A stretch of 60,227 nt of DNA from Paenibacillus senegalensis JC66 (GCF_000285515.1 NZ_HE610960.1:478837-539063), one strand, 5' to 3'; positions 16,168 through 25,605 are shown, numbered from the stretch's first letter. A program made the numbers and translations. Notes: generated by a model not told the origin, from the letters alone.

Positions 16168-17633
16168 TTATTCCTGTGTTGAGCCATTCAAGCTTTTGTT
16201 TTTTATTCTTGTTTGCTTCCACTGTGTAATCACGTTAATGCCCAGCAGCAGGGCGACAACCAGCCCGGAAAAGGTAACGAACAAGGCAAAATATTCAAAC
16301 GGAGAATATTCCCCCAGCTTACTCCAGTCGATATTCCCCTCCAAGTCATCGATAACCTGATTCATCCCGTATATTCCCCCGATTACGGAATACAAGGTGA
16401 GGATGAACAGCAGCAGACTCTGCTTGCGTGAGTTGAAATGGTTTTGGTATTGGAACAAATCCTCCAGCGTTTTTTTTACTCTTGCGTAAAGCTCGAGATT
16501 GGAGAACCGCTCGCGCATCTTCGTAAACATTTCTTTCCCCTGTATCTCTGCAACCAGCTCCAAAGGAAAATGCTTCGCCGAAAATCGGGTAATGTCAGAG
16601 ATTAGCGCCTGAATTCGTACGTTGTTTTTTTCCATCTTTACATGGGAGTAGCTGTCGGACAGCTTGAGGAGCACAATTTTGTGAAAAAAATTCAGCAAGA
16701 AGCCGTAGTAGTATTCACCGAACATCTTGTTGGCCAGCTCTGCCGCAATGTCATCGTCCGCCTGATTCGTTATGCAGCAAAACGTATGGTCGTTCATTAA
16801 ATGATAAGTTGTCGGCGCCCAGCGGTCATAGGCGTGCTCGGAGCAGTAATCGCGAATATAATCCGGATTGCTGGAGCTGATATAAGGATTTCCATTAGCA
16901 TCCAGCCCGTCCAGTCTTATGGCCCGGTAGCAATCTTCTACCTCTAATGTTTCATCACTATCGAGCCGGTAATAGGCTACGGCATACATCCGTTCATCTA
17001 CAAAGAAAGGCAGTGTTTCAAAATAATAATCATTCCCGTTATCCTGATTCATATATGGCCGGACACTATCCGCCAGAACAGAAAACACGAATTGCTCCAC
17101 TTCCTCATAAACCTCTCCGTTGTAATGGACATGAGTATATTGGCCGGAATCGGAGATGTTCTCAAGGACACGAAACCTTCGGACGAATTCCAGTGCTTCC
17201 GAGAAATTTTTATGTTCTCCTTCAAGCCGGGTGCGAATCGTAACAAATCCCAATTCATAAGGACACAGCGTGACATCCACCGATAAAACGGACAGCGGAA
17301 TGCGGCTTGTTTGTGTCTGCATTTCACAACCGATCCCGAGCCTCCGCGAGTAGCGATGGAAAGCATCCTTGTTCATGGAACCCCGGCGGGGAAACAGGAC
17401 TTCATTGATATAAGGCATGAAGTACCGTTCCATATTGCGGTGGGACACCGAATGCTGCTCTCCATAGTACCGCTCCTCCAGCTCCAGCCGATCGAGAGAA
17501 AACGGCTCGAACCCATCGCGGAGCAGCTGCTCGCGCGGAACTCCTTCCGCTTCTCCAGCTTGGTGGAGAACGGAAAAACAAATTGGCACAGCGCTTCCGA
17601 TAAGGTCTTGTGACCGTCTTCTTTAGGTCTCAC
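16168..17633 (-). CDS. CorA-like membrane protein, apparent frameshift near 17548
   Basis: The main frame (16168-17589) codes for a large cytoplasmic region and two C-terminal membrane helices, about residues 400-420 and 440-462. The first ends in IGGIYGMNQ, the Y-G-M-N signature of CorA magnesium channels, and the two-helix end with a short loop is the CorA topology. The rest shows no clear CorA similarity by eye. The N-terminus lies in another frame: a GTG at 17633 with GGAGGGAGATCA upstream starts VRPKEDGHKTLSEAL and runs to KLEKRKEFR. It rejoins the main frame (EQLLRDGFEP) if one CG of a CGCGCG run at about 17548 is removed. This is either a recent mutation or a sequencing error. Confidence 0.6.
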
Positions 17634-17689
17634 TGATCTCCCTCCACCACATTTATAGGTATGCATAGTTTCGCTTGTCTTTCTATACC

Positions 17690-18274
17690 CGCTATCCGTG
17701 ACAGGAAAACAAAACATTGATTGTACAGTGAGTACACCCTGCACACCCATCATCTCCATGACGGCGGTCGGCAGTAAACGCCATACCGCAGATAACCTTT
17801 GCCTGACTTAGGGCAGAGCCGCCCTGCCATGTACCACGTTTGGAGAACAAAAAGTAACCCGTGCATAGTAGAAAACATTCATAACAATGGTGATTGATCG
17901 AAGAAATTGTAGGGTAAACAGACCTAACAGAGTATGGCAGATCCTCATTCCCGGCCGCCTGTTTACAGAAGGCCATAGTCCGGTCGTCCACAAGCCCTGA
18001 TCCATGAAAAAGATAACTGGAAACGGACTGCTCATAATAACTTTGCGCTCCTGTAATTCTCGTCTGCTGCTCTTGTATTTTGGCTGCTGTATCTGTATTT
18101 TTCGTTCATTGCTCCAGTAATATCACTCTCTGGACCAGTACCACCGCAGTGTTGTGAAAAGGCTCAGAAGTCGCAAAGTATAGGTTGGTTTTCTCATGTT
18201 AAGCTGGTATTCTCGTAGCTATACCCTTATAACTATGGTTGTTGCCCGATCCAGCTGCCTAGCTCTAAATCAGG
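17690..18274. other. Gene-free stretch
   Basis: No recognisable gene, RNA or long repeat is seen. Short CTGCTG/TGTATTT-rich segments occur around 18050-18110. The frames that stay open on the minus strand lack ribosome binding sites and family resemblance. Confidence 0.4.
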
Positions 18275-18375
18275 GTGCTCAAAATTGCAACGCTTGCCAT
18301 CGTCCTTATTTTGCTCAGATCGCTATTTTCTGGGCTTTTTGTCACAAATAAGAGCGAGGACGAGCGTTAGCGCAA
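18275..18375. repeat. Dispersed inverted repeat, family A, copy 2 (short)
   Basis: The left arm AACGCTTGCCATCGTCCTTA and the right arm AATAAGAGCGAGGACGAGCG are imperfect inverted copies around a spacer holding TTTTCTGGGCTTTTTG. The spacer and arms match 50860-50940 almost base for base. It has one arm pair instead of the two found in the longer copies. Confidence 0.8.
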
Positions 18376-18532
18376 AACTATACCAGGTCGTCCCGCAGGA
18401 CATCTGCAATTCAGGTGAAAATTCACATAAAACGACAACCTCGCATCGCGGTCGGGCTTACACTTCAACAACAAAAACAACAACAAACGGACCGACTGGC
18501 GGAAAAAATCAGAACTGAAAGGAGAAAGAAAC

Positions 18533-20191
18533 ATGCCATATCAATTTAATCGGGGTGCGCATCTCGGGTCCTTGGTCACGGGAAGACCCCCAGCTATCGG
18601 ACGGAAGGGGGCGGTAACCTCACCCCATTACCTGGCGACCCTCGCCGGCTACGATTTGATGAAAAAAGGAGGCCATGCGGTAGATGCCGCCATCGCCATT
18701 AATGCGGTACTTTGTGTTGTTTATCCGCATATGGCTGGCATAGGGGGCGACTTGTTCGCTTTGGTCTGGGACAACCCCAGATCCGCTATTCGCGCGCTGA
18801 ATGGGAGCGGGGCGGCATGTGGCCGGGCGACTCGGAGGTTTTACGGGGAAAACGGTCACAGCTCCATACCGTCTCGGGGTCCCTTATCTGCGATCACGGT
18901 CCCGGGAGCCGTAGATGCCTGGCACAGTCTTCATGCCGAGTATGGCAAGCTTCCGTGGAAGGAGCTGTTTGCTCCGGCTATTGATTACGCCCAAAACGGC
19001 TTTCCGGTCACCTTCAAGCTCAGTCGCTTCCTTCACCGCTTTCAAGACGAAATCAGCCGGCATGGTGAAGCGGCGAGGATGCTATTGCCCGGCGGCACCC
19101 CGGCCAAGCCCGGAGATATGATGAGGCTGCCCGATTTGGGACTTTCCTTGCAGCAGATTGCCGAACAAGGTGCGGAAGTCTTTTATCAGGGGGAGCTCGC
19201 TCGAACCATAACCGGCAAGCTGGAACAGGCAGGCGGATTAATGCGGCTTGATGATTTCCAAGCTCATCGCTCCACTTGGGAGCCAACCATCTCGACCACC
19301 TACCGGGGTTATGAAATTCATCAAACCCAGCCTAACACGCAAGGAATTGCTGCTTTGATGATTTTGAATTATTTGGAGCGCTTCGACTTGTCAGAAGTGG
19401 GGGACCAATCGGCTGAATACTATCATTTAATGGCTGAGGCTGCGAAGCTGGCATTCACTTATAGAGATCGCTGGGTCACGGACCCTAAGCACTTGGACAT
19501 TCCCATAAAAGAGCTGCTTAGCAAGGATTATGTGGAGGAGGTTCTAAAACATCTGGATATGAACAAGGCGGGTGACCGGGAGAAACATCGCGAACAGCTC
19601 CCCCATATTGGCGTAAACCGCGATACCGTCTATATGGCAGCAGTCGACGATGAAGGAAACGCGGTGTCCTTGATCCAAAGCATTTACCATGAATTCGGCT
19701 CCATGTATATCCCGGAAGGAACAGGGATCTTGCTGCAAAACCGCGGATCATTTTTCGCCTTGGATCAACATCACCCAAACACACTGGAGCCTGGTAAAAA
19801 GACGTTCCACACCATTATCCCAGCTATGGCATTAAAGGACGGCAAGCCGTTTATGCTGTATGGCTCAATGGGAGGTGAGGGCCAGCCGCAAACCCAAGCC
19901 GCATTGATCACTAGAGTGATAGATTTTGGTTACAACATTCAACAGGCGATAGAAGCACCGCGTTGGCTGTACGGACGCACCTGGGGCGCTGCCACGGATT
20001 CTTTCAAACTGGAAGCTAGAGTCGCTTCCTCTGTTCTCGAAATGCTCCAGACAAAAGGACATCTGGCGGAATTTACTGTGGATTGGTCGGAAGAAATGGG
20101 CCACGCTCAAGGCATCGTCTTCGACCGGAAGCAAGGGGCGCTCAGTGCAGGTGCCGATCCTAGAGGGGATGGCCTAGCTTTAAGCTGGTAG
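18533..20191 (+). CDS. Gamma-glutamyltransferase family protein
   Basis: The 552-residue protein has the N-terminal GGT core (AVTSPHYLATLAGYDLMKKG, GGHAVDAAIA, GIGGDLFALV). The autocleavage/nucleophile Thr is in NRDTVYMAAVD (about residue 365), with the small-subunit motif YGSMGGEGQPQTQ. AAAGGAGAAAGAAAC precedes the ATG. No signal peptide is seen, so this is likely a cytoplasmic or non-classical member. These cleave or transfer gamma-glutamyl groups, or act as related N-terminal nucleophile amidases. A lactate-type permease follows at 20432 after a 240-bp low-complexity gap. Confidence 0.9.
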   Translation: MPYQFNRGAHLGSLVTGRPPAIGRKGAVTSPHYLATLAGYDLMKKGGHAVDAAIAINAVLCVVYPHMAGIGGDLFALVWDNPRSAIRALNGSGAACGRATRRFYGENGHSSIPSRGPLSAITVPGAVDAWHSLHAEYGKLPWKELFAPAIDYAQNGFPVTFKLSRFLHRFQDEISRHGEAARMLLPGGTPAKPGDMMRLPDLGLSLQQIAEQGAEVFYQGELARTITGKLEQAGGLMRLDDFQAHRSTWEPTISTTYRGYEIHQTQPNTQGIAALMILNYLERFDLSEVGDQSAEYYHLMAEAAKLAFTYRDRWVTDPKHLDIPIKELLSKDYVEEVLKHLDMNKAGDREKHREQLPHIGVNRDTVYMAAVDDEGNAVSLIQSIYHEFGSMYIPEGTGILLQNRGSFFALDQHHPNTLEPGKKTFHTIIPAMALKDGKPFMLYGSMGGEGQPQTQAALITRVIDFGYNIQQAIEAPRWLYGRTWGAATDSFKLEARVASSVLEMLQTKGHLAEFTVDWSEEMGHAQGIVFDRKQGALSAGADPRGDGLALSW

Positions 20192-20431
20192 ACGCTTGAT
20201 AAGCTTTTATTTGCTTTAAACACCCAAGCTGCTATTGCCGCACTGGTGCTCTCGCTGCTCTGTCCGCTCTGCTGCTCTCGCTGCTTTTGCCGCTTTTTTT
20301 AGGTTTTGTATTTTACCGGCTTCCGTTAGCAGCTTGCTTTTAACTGTTTATGCAGCGTTGGAGATTCAAAGAGCTGGTTCAGATGCTTAGATGCAGAAAA
20401 ATTATACTTTTCACAATAGGGGGATGACATC
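20192..20431. other. Low-complexity gap
   Basis: GCTGCTCTCGCTGCTCTG-like text recurs at 20250-20300, a degenerate short-unit repeat, followed by CCGCTTTTTTT, which may act as a weak terminator for the gene upstream. Confidence 0.4.
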
Positions 20432-22069
20432 ATGGAGCATAATCTGCCGATTACAATATTCCATTGGACACTATCCTTGCTGCCTATTGCTGCCCTATTG
20501 GTCATGATGGTTTTTCTCGGGTGGTCTGGCTCGCTGTCGGGGGGCATAGCGCTGGCTATGGCTTTCCTCATTGCCCTTATTCTTTTTGACGCTCCGTGGC
20601 TAACTGCTGCTGTGGGCTTGGGGAAAGGAGCCTGGGATGCCTTTTTCATCCTGCTCGTTGTATGGCCTGCACTGCTTATTTACCAAGTTGCGGAAAAAGC
20701 CGGCGCATTCAAAGCCATCCGCCAAGGAATAGAAGAATACAGTCAAAACTATCTGTTCCTCGTACTCTCGCTCGGATGGGTATTTGCCTCGATCCTGCAG
20801 GGAATCGCCGGGTTCGGAGCGCCTATTGCAATCGTCACACCGCTGCTGATCGGAATAGGCGTCAAGCCATTTATGGCCATAGCTATTGCACTAATCGGAC
20901 ACGCCTGGGGAAAAATGTTCGGCACCCTCGGTGTAGGCTGGCTGGCTACCCTTAACGTAGTGAATATCGAGAATCAGACGATGACGCTGATCTACCATGG
21001 CATTTTGCTGTGGATTCCTAATCTGTTGGGCGGCTTCTTCATCTGCTATTTGTTTGCGAGGTGGAAGGGAGTTAAAGCAGCCTGGGTCTTTGTAGTAGTC
21101 GTTTCTCTAATCCAGGGCGGCGGTCAAATGCTATTAATGCAGGTTAATCCGGCGTTAAGCAATTTTCTGGCGGCTACTTTATCCCTAGGGGCAGTGCTGC
21201 TCTTTTCCAGGTTTGCAGCCTACCAAGAAAAAGATGAGGAGCTGGAAGAGACCAGCTCCATCCTTCAACCTTCCGATGAGAAGGAAGAGAAAAAAGCGAA
21301 GATGGGACTTCATGAAGCTTTCATGCCTTACTATGTGCTTTGTATACTGAGCATAGCAATGCTTGGAGTACCGGCACTAATTGAGTTTCTGGAACAGTGG
21401 GAATTCGGGTTTCCTGTACCGGAAACCAGCACAGGATACGGCTACACGGTGGAAGGAGAAGAAGCCTACTCTCCGATAGCGCCTCTAACCCATCCCGGAC
21501 TTTATTTGCTTATCTCCAGCATTTTCGGCTACTTCTGGTACAAGTCCAAAGGGCATTACGATCATCTGCAGGAAGATGAGCAAAGCGGGCCGGTTGCCGC
21601 TATTTCCAAAGGCACAGCCAGTGAAGCGCTTGGGGCTTCGCTTGCGATCCTGGCCTTCTTGACTATGGCCAATGTGATGGAGCAAGTCGGCATGACTTCC
21701 GTGCTCGGTCTTGGCATCGCTGCCGTTTCCTCCCCGCTGGTGTATGCCGGGCTGGCTAATATTATCGGGATTGCCGGCGCCTATATCACCTCTTCCAATA
21801 CGTCATCGAATGTGCTATTTGCACCTCTGCACGCCTCTGTTGCGGGCTCGATGGACGGCCTCAAGCTGGAGCAGGTGATCGCTTCACAATCGGCCGGAGG
21901 TGCGGTCGGTAATGTTATCGCCCCTGCCAATATTATTCTGGGGACGTCCACTGCCAATATCGGTAAAGAGGAAACGAAAAAAATCTACAAGCCAGCCCTG
22001 ATTTTCCTAGGAATCTGCGCGGCTATTTTTTCAGCTTGCGGAATCTTGTTCTATCTCTTATTCCGTTAG
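20432..22069 (+). CDS. L-lactate permease family transporter
   Basis: The 545-residue polytopic protein belongs to the LctP/GlcA family. Its characteristic core reads VFASILQGIAGFGAPIAIVT, then HAWGKMFGTLGVGW. The C-terminal half has SSNTSSNVLFAPLH and SAGGAVGNVIAPANI. About 12-14 membrane segments are predicted, with a charged cytoplasmic loop (DEELEETSSILQPSDEKEEK) near residues 268-290. AGGGGGATGACATC lies before the ATG. The family carries lactate or glycolate with protons. Specific substrate is not decided here. Confidence 0.92.
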   Translation: MEHNLPITIFHWTLSLLPIAALLVMMVFLGWSGSLSGGIALAMAFLIALILFDAPWLTAAVGLGKGAWDAFFILLVVWPALLIYQVAEKAGAFKAIRQGIEEYSQNYLFLVLSLGWVFASILQGIAGFGAPIAIVTPLLIGIGVKPFMAIAIALIGHAWGKMFGTLGVGWLATLNVVNIENQTMTLIYHGILLWIPNLLGGFFICYLFARWKGVKAAWVFVVVVSLIQGGGQMLLMQVNPALSNFLAATLSLGAVLLFSRFAAYQEKDEELEETSSILQPSDEKEEKKAKMGLHEAFMPYYVLCILSIAMLGVPALIEFLEQWEFGFPVPETSTGYGYTVEGEEAYSPIAPLTHPGLYLLISSIFGYFWYKSKGHYDHLQEDEQSGPVAAISKGTASEALGASLAILAFLTMANVMEQVGMTSVLGLGIAAVSSPLVYAGLANIIGIAGAYITSSNTSSNVLFAPLHASVAGSMDGLKLEQVIASQSAGGAVGNVIAPANIILGTSTANIGKEETKKIYKPALIFLGICAAIFSACGILFYLLFR

Positions 22070-22149
22070 TGACTTTTGTCATGAATTATCAGTCGCACTG
22101 CTTGTGCTGCCCTGCATAGCGAAGAAACTTCAAAATTATAGGAGGCATT

Positions 22150-22354
22150 ATGGCTGATCCCATCCAAGTAGTACCTTATGATCCTTCCTGGAAAGAAGAA
22201 TTTACGAAATTAGCTGCTGCGATCCGGCAAGCACTTGGTCAGGCAGCTGTTCGAATAGACCATATAGGCTGAGCCCATCATTTGGGAGATCATGAATAAA
22301 GCCAGTAAATGGAGTCAAGTTACCGGGTGGAAAGCGGGCAGATCAGATGCGTAA
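22150..22354 (+). pseudogene. GrpB-family protein, internal deletion
   Basis: After GGAGG an ATG at 22150 opens a frame reading IQVVPYDPSWKEEF, then VRIDHIG, the normal GrpB N-terminus, and stops at TGA. Immediately after, PIIWEIMNKASKWSQVTGW followed by GRSDA and a stop is the normal GrpB C-terminus. The roughly 100 central residues are gone. GrpB is related to nucleotidyltransferases. This copy cannot be functional. Confidence 0.8.
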
Positions 22355-22445
22355 GCATCTTACACAAAAATCGGATCTGTCCGCGCGGATTTTTCATTCA
22401 AGCAGGTATAAATCAAATGGTTTTTTTCTGGTACGATATGATTGC

Positions 22446-22793
22446 TCACTTCTGCTTGACCATCACAATACCAGCTGCAATGACGCCAAGGCCTAGCCAG
22501 GTTTTCCATGACGGTATTTCTTTCATAAACCAATATCCCATCCCCACAGAGATTAAAACCTCCATGCATTTGGCGGCAATTAAAACAAAGCCCAGCTGCT
22601 GTACAGCTTTTAAGCCGAACTTGATACCATACCCGATACTTAGATTGGCAGCTAAAAAGAGGGGCAGCATCTTCAGCTGAAATTTTAAGGTTGGTACGAA
22701 ATGGGGATCAACGTGTTTGCCCTGATAAGAAAAAATGATATTGATACATGTAAGTCCCGCAAGCAGCAATCCGAAGCTGGCGAAGTAATACAT
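22446..22793 (-). CDS. Small multidrug/EamA-like membrane protein
   Basis: The 115-residue protein has four predicted helices: FASFGLLLAGLTCINIIFSY, MLPLFLAANLSIGYGI, FVLIAAKCMEVLISVGMGYW and WLGLGVIAAGIVMVK. The start at 22793 is set by GGAGG six bases upstream. Size and layout resemble the SMR/EamA (DMT) superfamily, and the last helix pair with PSWKTWLGLGVIAAGI is typical of it. The transported compound is unknown. Confidence 0.65.
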   Translation of the reverse strand: MYYFASFGLLLAGLTCINIIFSYQGKHVDPHFVPTLKFQLKMLPLFLAANLSIGYGIKFGLKAVQQLGFVLIAAKCMEVLISVGMGYWFMKEIPSWKTWLGLGVIAAGIVMVKQK

Positions 22794-22889
22794 AGGCATC
22801 CTCCAGGAAAATTTCTTTTCTTTAAGGTTAATGTTTCCTGAAGCCAAAACTTTTATCCGTATGCAATGCCAGTGATAGGCTTGGGGCAT

Positions 22890-22925
22890 AGAATACGGGT
22901 TACGGGTTACGGGTTGACGGGTTGT
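22890..22925. repeat. Heptamer repeat ACGGGTT
   Basis: ACGGGTT occurs four times in a row, the last copy offset by GA. It lies in the short gap between the membrane protein and the shikimate-kinase-like gene. Confidence 0.7.
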
Positions 22926-22945
22926 CAGGGTAAATGAAGTTGTTT

Positions 22946-23455
22946 TTAATTGCCGTTTTTTACTTTATCAATAATCTTACTAACACAAAATTCAATGTCC
23001 TTATTTGAGCAGTCAAGAGTTACGTCGCTATACTTCTCGTATAGAGGTGTTCTTTCCTCGTAAACGTCCTTAAGACTGCATCCCTTTTTTATGACAATGC
23101 CTCTGTTCGTTATATTTTTCAGCCTTCTTTGGATTTCATCAAAAGGGACATGCAAATAAATGATCTGTCCATTCCGTTTAAGGGCATTCATAGCTTTTTC
23201 TGAATAGATCACACTTCCGCCTGTGGCTACAATCGTATTTTCCAAATGCAGTTCGGACACAGCCCTTTCTTCAATTTCTAAAAAGGCTTCGATCCCTTCA
23301 TGGTCAATAATATCTTGCAGCTGCCTGCCTTCAAGCCGCTGTATCACTATATCTGTATCGATGAAATCCATTCCCAAAGCTTTTGCAAGCAGGACACCTA
23401 ATGTGCTTTTACCTGCCCCTGACATACCTATAAGGACTATATTCATAAAGTACAA
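22946..23455 (-). CDS. Shikimate kinase-like protein
   Basis: The 169-residue protein has a P-loop (GMSGAGKSTLG), the shikimate-kinase DTD motif (FIDTDIVIQRLEGR), and IVATGGSVIY, where shikimate kinases have the GGG substrate loop. An Arg-rich lid is present (RRLKNITNRG). The gene is alone, away from aromatic-pathway genes. Relaxed GGS instead of GGG and the isolated position leave open a related small-molecule kinase. The start is TTG at 23455 (GAGG five bases before) or ATG at 23446. Confidence 0.75.
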   Translation of the reverse strand: MYFMNIVLIGMSGAGKSTLGVLLAKALGMDFIDTDIVIQRLEGRQLQDIIDHEGIEAFLEIEERAVSELHLENTIVATGGSVIYSEKAMNALKRNGQIIYLHVPFDEIQRRLKNITNRGIVIKKGCSLKDVYEERTPLYEKYSDVTLDCSNKDIEFCVSKIIDKVKNGN

Positions 23456-23514
23456 AAGTTCCTCTCTTTCTATATATCATATTCCAAACGCGCCCAAATG
23501 AGCTCGTGAGCCCT

Positions 23515-23955
23515 TCAATCGATATTTTTAATAAAGGCTACTATTCTTCCGGCTTCCTTAAATCCTATTTTCTTGTGAAACTCCTGACTTCCGTAGTTGT
23601 CCCATTGTGTATCGGATGCGATTTCTGTGCACCCCAAAGATTTGGCCCACTGTTCACCGGCCTCTACTAACTTTCTCGATACTCCATGATTTCTGTAGTT
23701 CTCCTCCACATAGATCCCCTCCACATAACCTACCGGAGATGAATTGGAGCCTTCGACGTAATCATATCTTAGGGACATATGAACAAACCCGATATATCCC
23801 CCATCCATAACGGCAAGAAAAACGATATCTTTCCTGGACTCCAGCATGTCTGCGAATTCCGTTCTCAGAATCTCCCGCGAATTATCGGGCCAAAGCTTTA
23901 GGGCTAGTTTAGTTACTTCATCAAGAGTTGATTGGCTAGCTTTTTCAATGCGCAT
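23515..23955 (-). CDS. Aminoglycoside 6'-N-acetyltransferase-like GNAT
   Basis: The 146-residue GNAT protein contains the block SLRYDYVEGSNSSPVGYVEG followed by IYVEENYRNHGVSRKLV, and ASDTQWDNYGSQEFHKKIGF. This combination is characteristic of AAC(6') enzymes, where D-Y-V-x-G-x-x-x-S-P-V-G lines the aminoglycoside pocket. The ATG at 23955 follows AGGCAGGG at proper distance; an ATG 24 bases upstream has no site. Whether it confers resistance is not known from sequence; many environmental Bacillales carry such genes silently. Confidence 0.8.
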   Translation of the reverse strand: MRIEKASQSTLDEVTKLALKLWPDNSREILRTEFADMLESRKDIVFLAVMDGGYIGFVHMSLRYDYVEGSNSSPVGYVEGIYVEENYRNHGVSRKLVEAGEQWAKSLGCTEIASDTQWDNYGSQEFHKKIGFKEAGRIVAFIKNID

Positions 23956-24004
23956 AGTAATCCCTGCCTTATCTGTCATTTACATGTTAATATCGCCTGA
24001 AAAA

Positions 24005-24046
24005 CAACCCAGCCATAGATAGAGTTCTGTTCCTAGACTGGGTCAT
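24005..24046 (-). terminator. Terminator of the shared hairpin family, copy 1
   Basis: On the minus strand, GACCCAGTCTAGG and a matching ATGGCTGGGTT arm form the stem, followed by GTTTTTC. It terminates the gene at 24071-24598. Near-identical hairpins lie at 34404-34445, 39136-39172 and 40217-40254. Confidence 0.75.
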
Positions 24047-24070
24047 ACGTTATTAGGGGGATTCTATCCT

Positions 24071-24598
24071 TCAATCCTCACTTAGGATAATCTCGGCAGC
24101 CATATTCAAATTGATGGTCTCTGAGTGGAGCTCACCATCATTGTCATTCCAAGTGATCGTTAATACCGAACTTCCATAGTTATGTCTATCCTTCAGCCGT
24201 TCATTATCAGCGTAATCTCCAGTGATCGACCCTATATCATTAAGATTGCTCAAAATATTTATTGGTCCGCCATGGGAGCTCGCTTCATTTACATAAACCG
24301 ATTCATAATGGCCATTCGGATTTAGTTCCTGGATTTCAATTTTATAATAGGTGCTGTTTTCGATTTCCTTGGGATCGCCCTTATAGGCTAATGACCCATG
24401 CCCTCTCATAATTTTGGCAGGTGAGATAATAACCTTGTAATCAGCTGCCTCCCACAGTCTCCCTGTACCTTTGAGAGTATAAATTTGGACATCCTTGATT
24501 GACTCCGCCTGACTGCTATTCCTGGTTAGAAAGACGCTGCCCCAAATTACATTGGAAATCACAATTATACCTGCTAGTAAATAGATGATTTTTCTCAT
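24071..24598 (-). CDS. Unrecognised membrane-anchored extracytoplasmic protein
   Basis: The 175-residue protein starts at an ATG with GGAG six bases before. One N-terminal helix (about residues 4-23) is followed by a soluble region of about 150 residues rich in Asn, Glu and Tyr, with no Cys after the anchor. The tail reads SSVLTITWNDNDGELHSETI. Bacillales genomes hold many such small anchored proteins. I do not recognise the family. It is followed by a clear terminator. Confidence 0.7.
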   Translation of the reverse strand: MRKIIYLLAGIIVISNVIWGSVFLTRNSSQAESIKDVQIYTLKGTGRLWEAADYKVIISPAKIMRGHGSLAYKGDPKEIENSTYYKIEIQELNPNGHYESVYVNEASSHGGPINILSNLNDIGSITGDYADNERLKDRHNYGSSVLTITWNDNDGELHSETINLNMAAEIILSED

Positions 24599-24617
24599 GT
24601 TCCACTCCTGAAATTGT

Positions 24618-24866
24618 CTAGGGTCTCGCATTGCCTTCAGACCGTTTTACAATAAATGTTCGTCGGCTCCCCGTTAAAGTAATACCCTGTAGCAAAGTGC
24701 TCCCAATTATATTTCTCATAATAGCGGGTTCCTTCTCGGGATTTACAGAATGAACGATACTGTCTTTATAAAAATCAAAGTTAGACTCGTCCCCCCACTG
24801 TTTCCAAAAAAACAAAATCGCCTCCTCTAATAAATCCAAGCGCTGGCTAATCTCATAAATTTTCAT
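24618..24866 (-). pseudogene. GNAT acetyltransferase, N-terminal fragment
   Basis: The 82-residue frame starts MKIYEISQRLDLLEEAILFF, then WGDESNFDFYKDSIVHS, the standard start of a GNAT subgroup of about 150 residues. After about residue 45 the resemblance fades and the acetyl-CoA site is absent. GGAAGGA lies about 11 bases before the ATG. It is probably the relic of a deletion. Confidence 0.6.
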
Positions 24867-24939
24867 AGAGCTGAGTTCCTTCCATGTCTATCAAGCTTAG
24901 TTTGGTAATATTACTTTATCATTTTTTTCGCTTCAAAGG

Positions 24940-25605
24940 TTAGCTATTCACATAGCCTAATACTTTTCCCCGAATAAACTCTTCTGGAAGCGGACCGAAT
25001 ACCTGGCTGTCCAAGCTTCTAAACCAATCATCCCCTATAAGAAATACGTGGTTTTCAGGTACCACCATCTCGTCCATATGAATGGATTCCAAATATTCAA
25101 TTATGTTCATTATATTTTGATAAATATGATCTTCGAGATTATCCTTTTTTACCGAGTCACGGAGTTCATCCAAATGACTGCCTAACCGGTGAGCCATGCC
25201 ATAAAAGGTATCCAACCGGCGGCCGTTGATCAGAACCTGCCCATTGCGGATAGAGATCCTTTCCCCGGGCAAAGCAACAATTCTCGAGATGCTTTTTTCC
25301 GGTATGGCAAAAGTCTCTGCATGGGCCACTTCAGGGCTGTCGTAAAAAACCACGTCGCCTCGCTGTAGAGCATTTTTCTTGTAATGGTGCGGATCAACCA
25401 CAAGCGCGTGCTGATAATAATCATGCTTGCCGCGATCCATATTATCATAATTATATTTATATATTTCGTGTCCCTCTTGAACTGAGACAAAAGGAATATC
25501 CGGACTTGTCAATTCATCTGTTATTGGTTCCTGCGGTCGTTCCTGCTGCTGAGCACATCCGGCAACCGCCCACATTAACAATATAATAGCAAGGATTCGT
25601 TTCAT
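24940..25605 (-). CDS. Signal peptidase I (S26) homologue without the catalytic pair, lipoprotein
   Basis: The 221-residue protein has GGAGGGGATGGC before the ATG. Residues 1-17 form a lipoprotein signal ending in AVAGC, where active enzymes have a membrane helix. The S26 scaffold is clear: LQRGDVVFY, RIVALPGERISIRNGQVLIN, VPENHVFLIGDDWFRSLDSQ and FGPLPEEFIRGKVLGYV. Aligned by eye with SipS, the catalytic Ser of G-I-S-M is Asn in Y-D-N-M, and the catalytic Lys of Y-V-K-R is Ser in S-I-S-R. An insert of about 45 residues follows INGRRLD. It is likely an exported, catalytically dead relative with a binding or chaperone role. Confidence 0.75.
   Translation of the reverse strand: MKRILAIILLMWAVAGCAQQQERPQEPITDELTSPDIPFVSVQEGHEIYKYNYDNMDRGKHDYYQHALVVDPHHYKKNALQRGDVVFYDSPEVAHAETFAIPEKSISRIVALPGERISIRNGQVLINGRRLDTFYGMAHRLGSHLDELRDSVKKDNLEDHIYQNIMNIIEYLESIHMDEMVVPENHVFLIGDDWFRSLDSQVFGPLPEEFIRGKVLGYVNS

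Noticed and set aside
22946-23455. Part of an aromatic amino-acid operon
   Set aside because: No other shikimate-pathway gene is nearby; the neighbours are an unrelated membrane protein and an acetyltransferase.
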